The notes beneath the pieces are model-generated. The model saw only the letters and a program-made list of their open reading frames with translations, had not been told where the DNA came from and did no database searches. Below, in pieces: positions 61,314 through 64,000 of a stretch of DNA of 64,000 nucleotides (its first letter is position 1; each line of letters starts with the position of its first letter). The position numbers and the translations under genes were made by a program. This DNA comes from Rhizobium leguminosarum (GTDB lineage: Bacteria; Pseudomonadota; Alphaproteobacteria; Rhizobiales; Rhizobiaceae): positions 1 through 64,000 of the forward strand of contig NZ_LWBS01000231.1 in the NCBI RefSeq assembly GCF_001652265.1, in the 5' to 3' direction.

Positions 61314-61825
61314 TCAGATAACCCGCAATACGGTAAGCGCGAGGCGTGGCTCGGCAGCTTGCACCCGTGTAAAGTCGCCATCACAGGTGAGGACATGCAG
61401 ATCGCGCTCGAACCCCTGAGCGCAAATCCAAAGATCATTCTCATTGATGCCTAGCCGCTTGCCGGTGGCGTTGTCTATCCAATCTTCAAGATGAGCGGAC
61501 GGCTTGTTTCTGCTCGCCTTCGGCATGAACGTGCTGACCATTGCGGCCTTGAGATCGCCATAGGTGACTGCAACTTGGGTATTGACGAAAGCAGCGGGCG
61601 AGCCTGTGCTGCCGCGAGCACCTGAATGGCATGTGTTGGCGTGCGGCCGTGAATGTTCTGCACGCTTGCGACACCCGTGCGGATTTCCCCGATGCTCACA
61701 GCCGAGACATATTGTAGGTCATCGCCACTCATGGCGTCGATAGCTGCAGTGACGGTCGCGTGCAGCACGTGGGCGGGATCCACAAGCGCAATCAGAACCG
61801 AGGTGTCGAGCAGATACCCGGTCAT
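61314..61825 (-). pseudogene. PIN-domain (VapC-like) protein, single frameshift
   Basis: From ATG 61825: MTGYLLDTSVLIALVDPAHV with the catalytic Asp, VSAVSIGEIRTGV with Glu, then phase is lost at GGG 61596-61598. The next frame continues AAFVNTQVAVTYGDLKAAMV, LGINENDLWICAQGFERDLH, VLTCDGDFTRVQ with the remaining acids. Restoring one base gives a ~170-residue PIN RNase. The gene lies 3 bp after an N6-methylase; no antitoxin is visible. Confidence 0.8.
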
Positions 61826-61828
61826 TGA

Positions 61829-64000
61829 TCAGCCTATATAGGCGCGCAGCACGTCGGCTTCGCTTTGGGGCAAGGGTTCGAAAACGCTCCTCACCCAATT
61901 GCCGCTGAATCGTTCTCCGCTGCCATCGAGAGTCTCGGCAAGCGAAAGGCCGGGTGCTGCCTCCAGCCCGGGCCAACCTTCCCATGCGTGCGCGACCGGC
62001 CGACGCGCGCCCTCAAAGAAGCGCAGCAATTCGCGCTCGAGCCGGACTGGGAGCGCGTAGCTCTCGAGGACCGCACCATCAATCTCGGCGAGTAGACGCT
62101 GAAGCGCCGCATCACCATCAAAGGTGAGTGGAGCTTGCGACAGTCGCTCGCTATACGCCGCGGCCATCTCAGCAATCTCGGGCGGCAGATGATTTGGGAG
62201 CGGAATATCGCGTAGCATCGTTAGCCGGTAGCGCTGATCCGAGGTGAAGACCGTCGCGAAGGCATTCGCAACGGGACCATTGAGGACGGCCATCAACGCA
62301 AGCAGATGTTTGTCGCTCACGCCTTCTTTCGGCCATGCCCCAATGAATTGCTGCGAGCAGACCAGGCCATCGGCGTCGAAGCTTGCCGCCAGCCGCCAGG
62401 AATAGCGGCTGAGACGCACACCGTTGACAATGAGCTTTTTCTGTTCCCACGGCAGCTTGTAAGCACCACCGCGCGCCGATTCTGGCCGGCAATCGAGCCA
62501 TACGGGATGTGGAGACTGGAACTGCCGATGTCCGTTGACGCCATGCAGACCGGGTTCAAAGCCGGGCTGAGGCTCGCGGCTCCGGGCGCCCGTCTGCAGG
62601 CCCGACCATTCGATGCCGCGATGCAGTTCGAGACGGTCGCCAAGCCTGGGCCGATCCGAAAGATAGGACCAGATTTCATGGAGAGCTGGCACCCATAGAT
62701 CGCCACTTGGCGTGTCCGGTACCCACCGGGTCAGCGACCGGCTGCGGGTGATGACGCCCGCCTTGAGGAACTGCAGACGGTCGCGCAGGGTGACTTCACT
62801 GGAGCGAATTGTGATCCGGGGTTCGTCCGCCGCCGTCCGTGGGTCGCGTGCGATCAACAGAGAGGCAGCGGTACGCGATGCGGAAAAGACATCGTCGGGA
62901 ATTTCTACGATTTCCACTGAAGTGTAACGGCTCTCGATCAAGGCTCGCACTTTGCGATAGCGTTTTTCAACAATGAAGCTTGAGGGAAGGACGAAGCCAA
63001 TGCCGGCCGGCCGCGCAGCAATCACCTCTTCCAGTACCGCGATCGGCTTAGAAACATCGTGCTGCGCGATCGGACTGCTACGGTCATCGGCATCGAAATC
63101 CTCGAAGGGCGGATTGCAGATGACAAAAGTGTCGGTGGTGATCCGCGTTCGCAGCCGATCGTCGGCGAACAAGTCTGCCTGCCGGATATCCCAGCCATTA
63201 TGATTGGGATAGTCGGCAAGGATCAGCGACAGTTTAGCGACTTCACATGCGAATTCGTCGATTTCGTCGCCTGCGAGACGTGCGGTCAGGAAGCGATGCC
63301 GCTCCTCATCGTTCCACTCAAGCGGCAACGCGGAGCGCAGTTGCCTGAGCGCCGCTACGAGCAGCACGCCGGCGCCGGTAAATGGCTCGTAGACTCTTAC
63401 ACGATCGGCATTGCGCCAAAGTTCGAGGCGCCGAACAATATGTTCGGCCATCTGCCGTGGCGTGCTGTGCGTACCGAACGCCGCACGCGCTTCAGACGTA
63501 ACGAAGGTGTTCTCATAGACGAATGCGAGGTCATCGGCCGAAATGTTACGGAAATTGATGCCGGCGCGGATGCCCGCCCACACAGTCTCTAGCTGCTCGC
63601 GATCGCGCGGCGAGGGCACAATGGTTCCCAGACCATAGTAAAGGTCGATCCCGTGCAACACCTCGTCAACGCTACCGCCCACCCAATTCGCTGCAGACTC
63701 GTGACCACGATCGGTCAGGATCTTAGCCGCAAGGAATCGGAAGGTCGCCTGGAACAGCAAGCGTGCATCCATGGCTGGACGCCCCCGTACGTCGACTACG
63801 CTGGCGAGCGTTTCGCGCAGCAGGGCATCGAGCTTGACATGCACCTCGCCCTCGATCGCGATCAGCAAGCCCGTGTCGACGAAGTCGAACTGCCGGTCAG
63901 CTAGTGGCTCAGTATCGATCGCTTTGGCACGATGGATTGCGCGCGGGCTCCAATGTTCGGCGTTGCGTGCGAACAGATCGCCCAGAGTATCGATCGTGGC
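61829..64000 (-). CDS. N6-adenine DNA methyltransferase (Eco57I/type IIG-like), 5' end outside window
   Basis: The frame stays open to the right edge (upstream residues ATIDTLGDLFARNAEHWSPR), so at least 723 residues. SAM motif VYEPFTGAGVLLVAALRQLR, catalytic NPPF (TFVICNPPFEDFDADD), then TRD-like sequence and a long C-terminal domain (KLIVNGVRLSRYSWRLAASF). Typical of large methylase or methylase-restriction enzymes. The PIN-domain gene follows directly. Confidence 0.85.
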   Translation of the reverse strand, partial: ATIDTLGDLFARNAEHWSPRAIHRAKAIDTEPLADRQFDFVDTGLLIAIEGEVHVKLDALLRETLASVVDVRGRPAMDARLLFQATFRFLAAKILTDRGHESAANWVGGSVDEVLHGIDLYYGLGTIVPSPRDREQLETVWAGIRAGINFRNISADDLAFVYENTFVTSEARAAFGTHSTPRQMAEHIVRRLELWRNADRVRVYEPFTGAGVLLVAALRQLRSALPLEWNDEERHRFLTARLAGDEIDEFACEVAKLSLILADYPNHNGWDIRQADLFADDRLRTRITTDTFVICNPPFEDFDADDRSSPIAQHDVSKPIAVLEEVIAARPAGIGFVLPSSFIVEKRYRKVRALIESRYTSVEIVEIPDDVFSASRTAASLLIARDPRTAADEPRITIRSSEVTLRDRLQFLKAGVITRSRSLTRWVPDTPSGDLWVPALHEIWSYLSDRPRLGDRLELHRGIEWSGLQTGARSREPQPGFEPGLHGVNGHRQFQSPHPVWLDCRPESARGGAYKLPWEQKKLIVNGVRLSRYSWRLAASFDADGLVCSQQFIGAWPKEGVSDKHLLALMAVLNGPVANAFATVFTSDQRYRLTMLRDIPLPNHLPPEIAEMAAAYSERLSQAPLTFDGDAALQRLLAEIDGAVLESYALPVRLERELLRFFEGARRPVAHAWEGWPGLEAAPGLSLAETLDGSGERFSGNWVRSVFEPLPQSEADVLRAYIG

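Overview
The window looks like accessory chromosomal or megaplasmid DNA of a rhizobial alphaproteobacterium (Rhizobium, Sinorhizobium or a close relative). This rests on the GC-rich codon use, a DUF982 protein, an ortholog-like MlotiK1 potassium channel, several ECF/EcfG-like promoters, and intergenic repeats of the type scattered through rhizobial genomes. No rRNA, tRNA, CRISPR array or replication origin was seen. Assignments come from reading the sequence and translations only; no database search was run.

Layout, 0-20 kb: the 3' end of a secreted RTX adhesin-like protein; a divergent NicO metal exporter / DUF1007 pair with a decayed yqaA (VTT) relic coupled to nicO; an L,D-transpeptidase-like secreted protein; small stress membrane proteins; a ClpP paralog; an ArsR-SRPBCC operon; a class III cyclase fused to TolB-like and TPR modules; a TetR/RidA divergent pair with three perfect-core operators; a PepSY and general-stress gene pair behind an EcfG-like promoter; a LysR/ABM-monooxygenase pair; DUF2231; and a glycosyltransferase plus amylo-1,6-glucosidase operon.

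20-35 kb: redox and regulatory genes (frameshifted GFA protein, F420-type reductase, TetR/SDR pair, SMP-30 lactonase), an OmpR/EnvZ-type two-component system, a frameshifted FAD oxidoreductase, and a GT25 glycosyltransferase. These are followed by a scarred zone with IS256 and IS3 relics flanking the cyclic-nucleotide-gated K+ channel, a broken cupredoxin, a broken hydrolase and a truncated TolB-type sensor.

34-46 kb: a nitrile hydratase operon (alpha, beta, activator) with a cobalt-type Cys motif; a GntR-controlled flavin reductase / HpaB monooxygenase / cupin operon; a methyltransferase; an MscS-type channel; a P-loop kinase; and a wHTH-TolB-TPR regulator.

46-64 kb: two near-identical copies (plus a third relic) of a P-loop kinase cassette; a double GNAT protein; a toxin-antitoxin pair enclosed by about 35-bp inverted repeats and an 8-bp target duplication; a complete bufferin-type RiPP operon (DUF2282 precursor, DUF692/MNIO enzyme, DUF2063 partner, DoxX) behind a SigF-like ECF promoter candidate; a second cyclase-TolB-TPR protein; DUF1254 and carboxylesterase genes that converge and overlap; a truncated copy of the methyltransferase; and, at the right edge, an N6-adenine DNA methylase followed by a frameshifted PIN-domain gene.

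Themes: metal handling (NicO/DUF1007, bufferin, cobalt-type nitrile hydratase), envelope and general stress, and repeated reshuffling by small repeats and non-autonomous elements. The best candidates for something under-described are the inverted-repeat-bounded toxin-antitoxin cassette, the multiplied kinase cassette and the family of TolB-like sensors with interchangeable N-terminal output domains.
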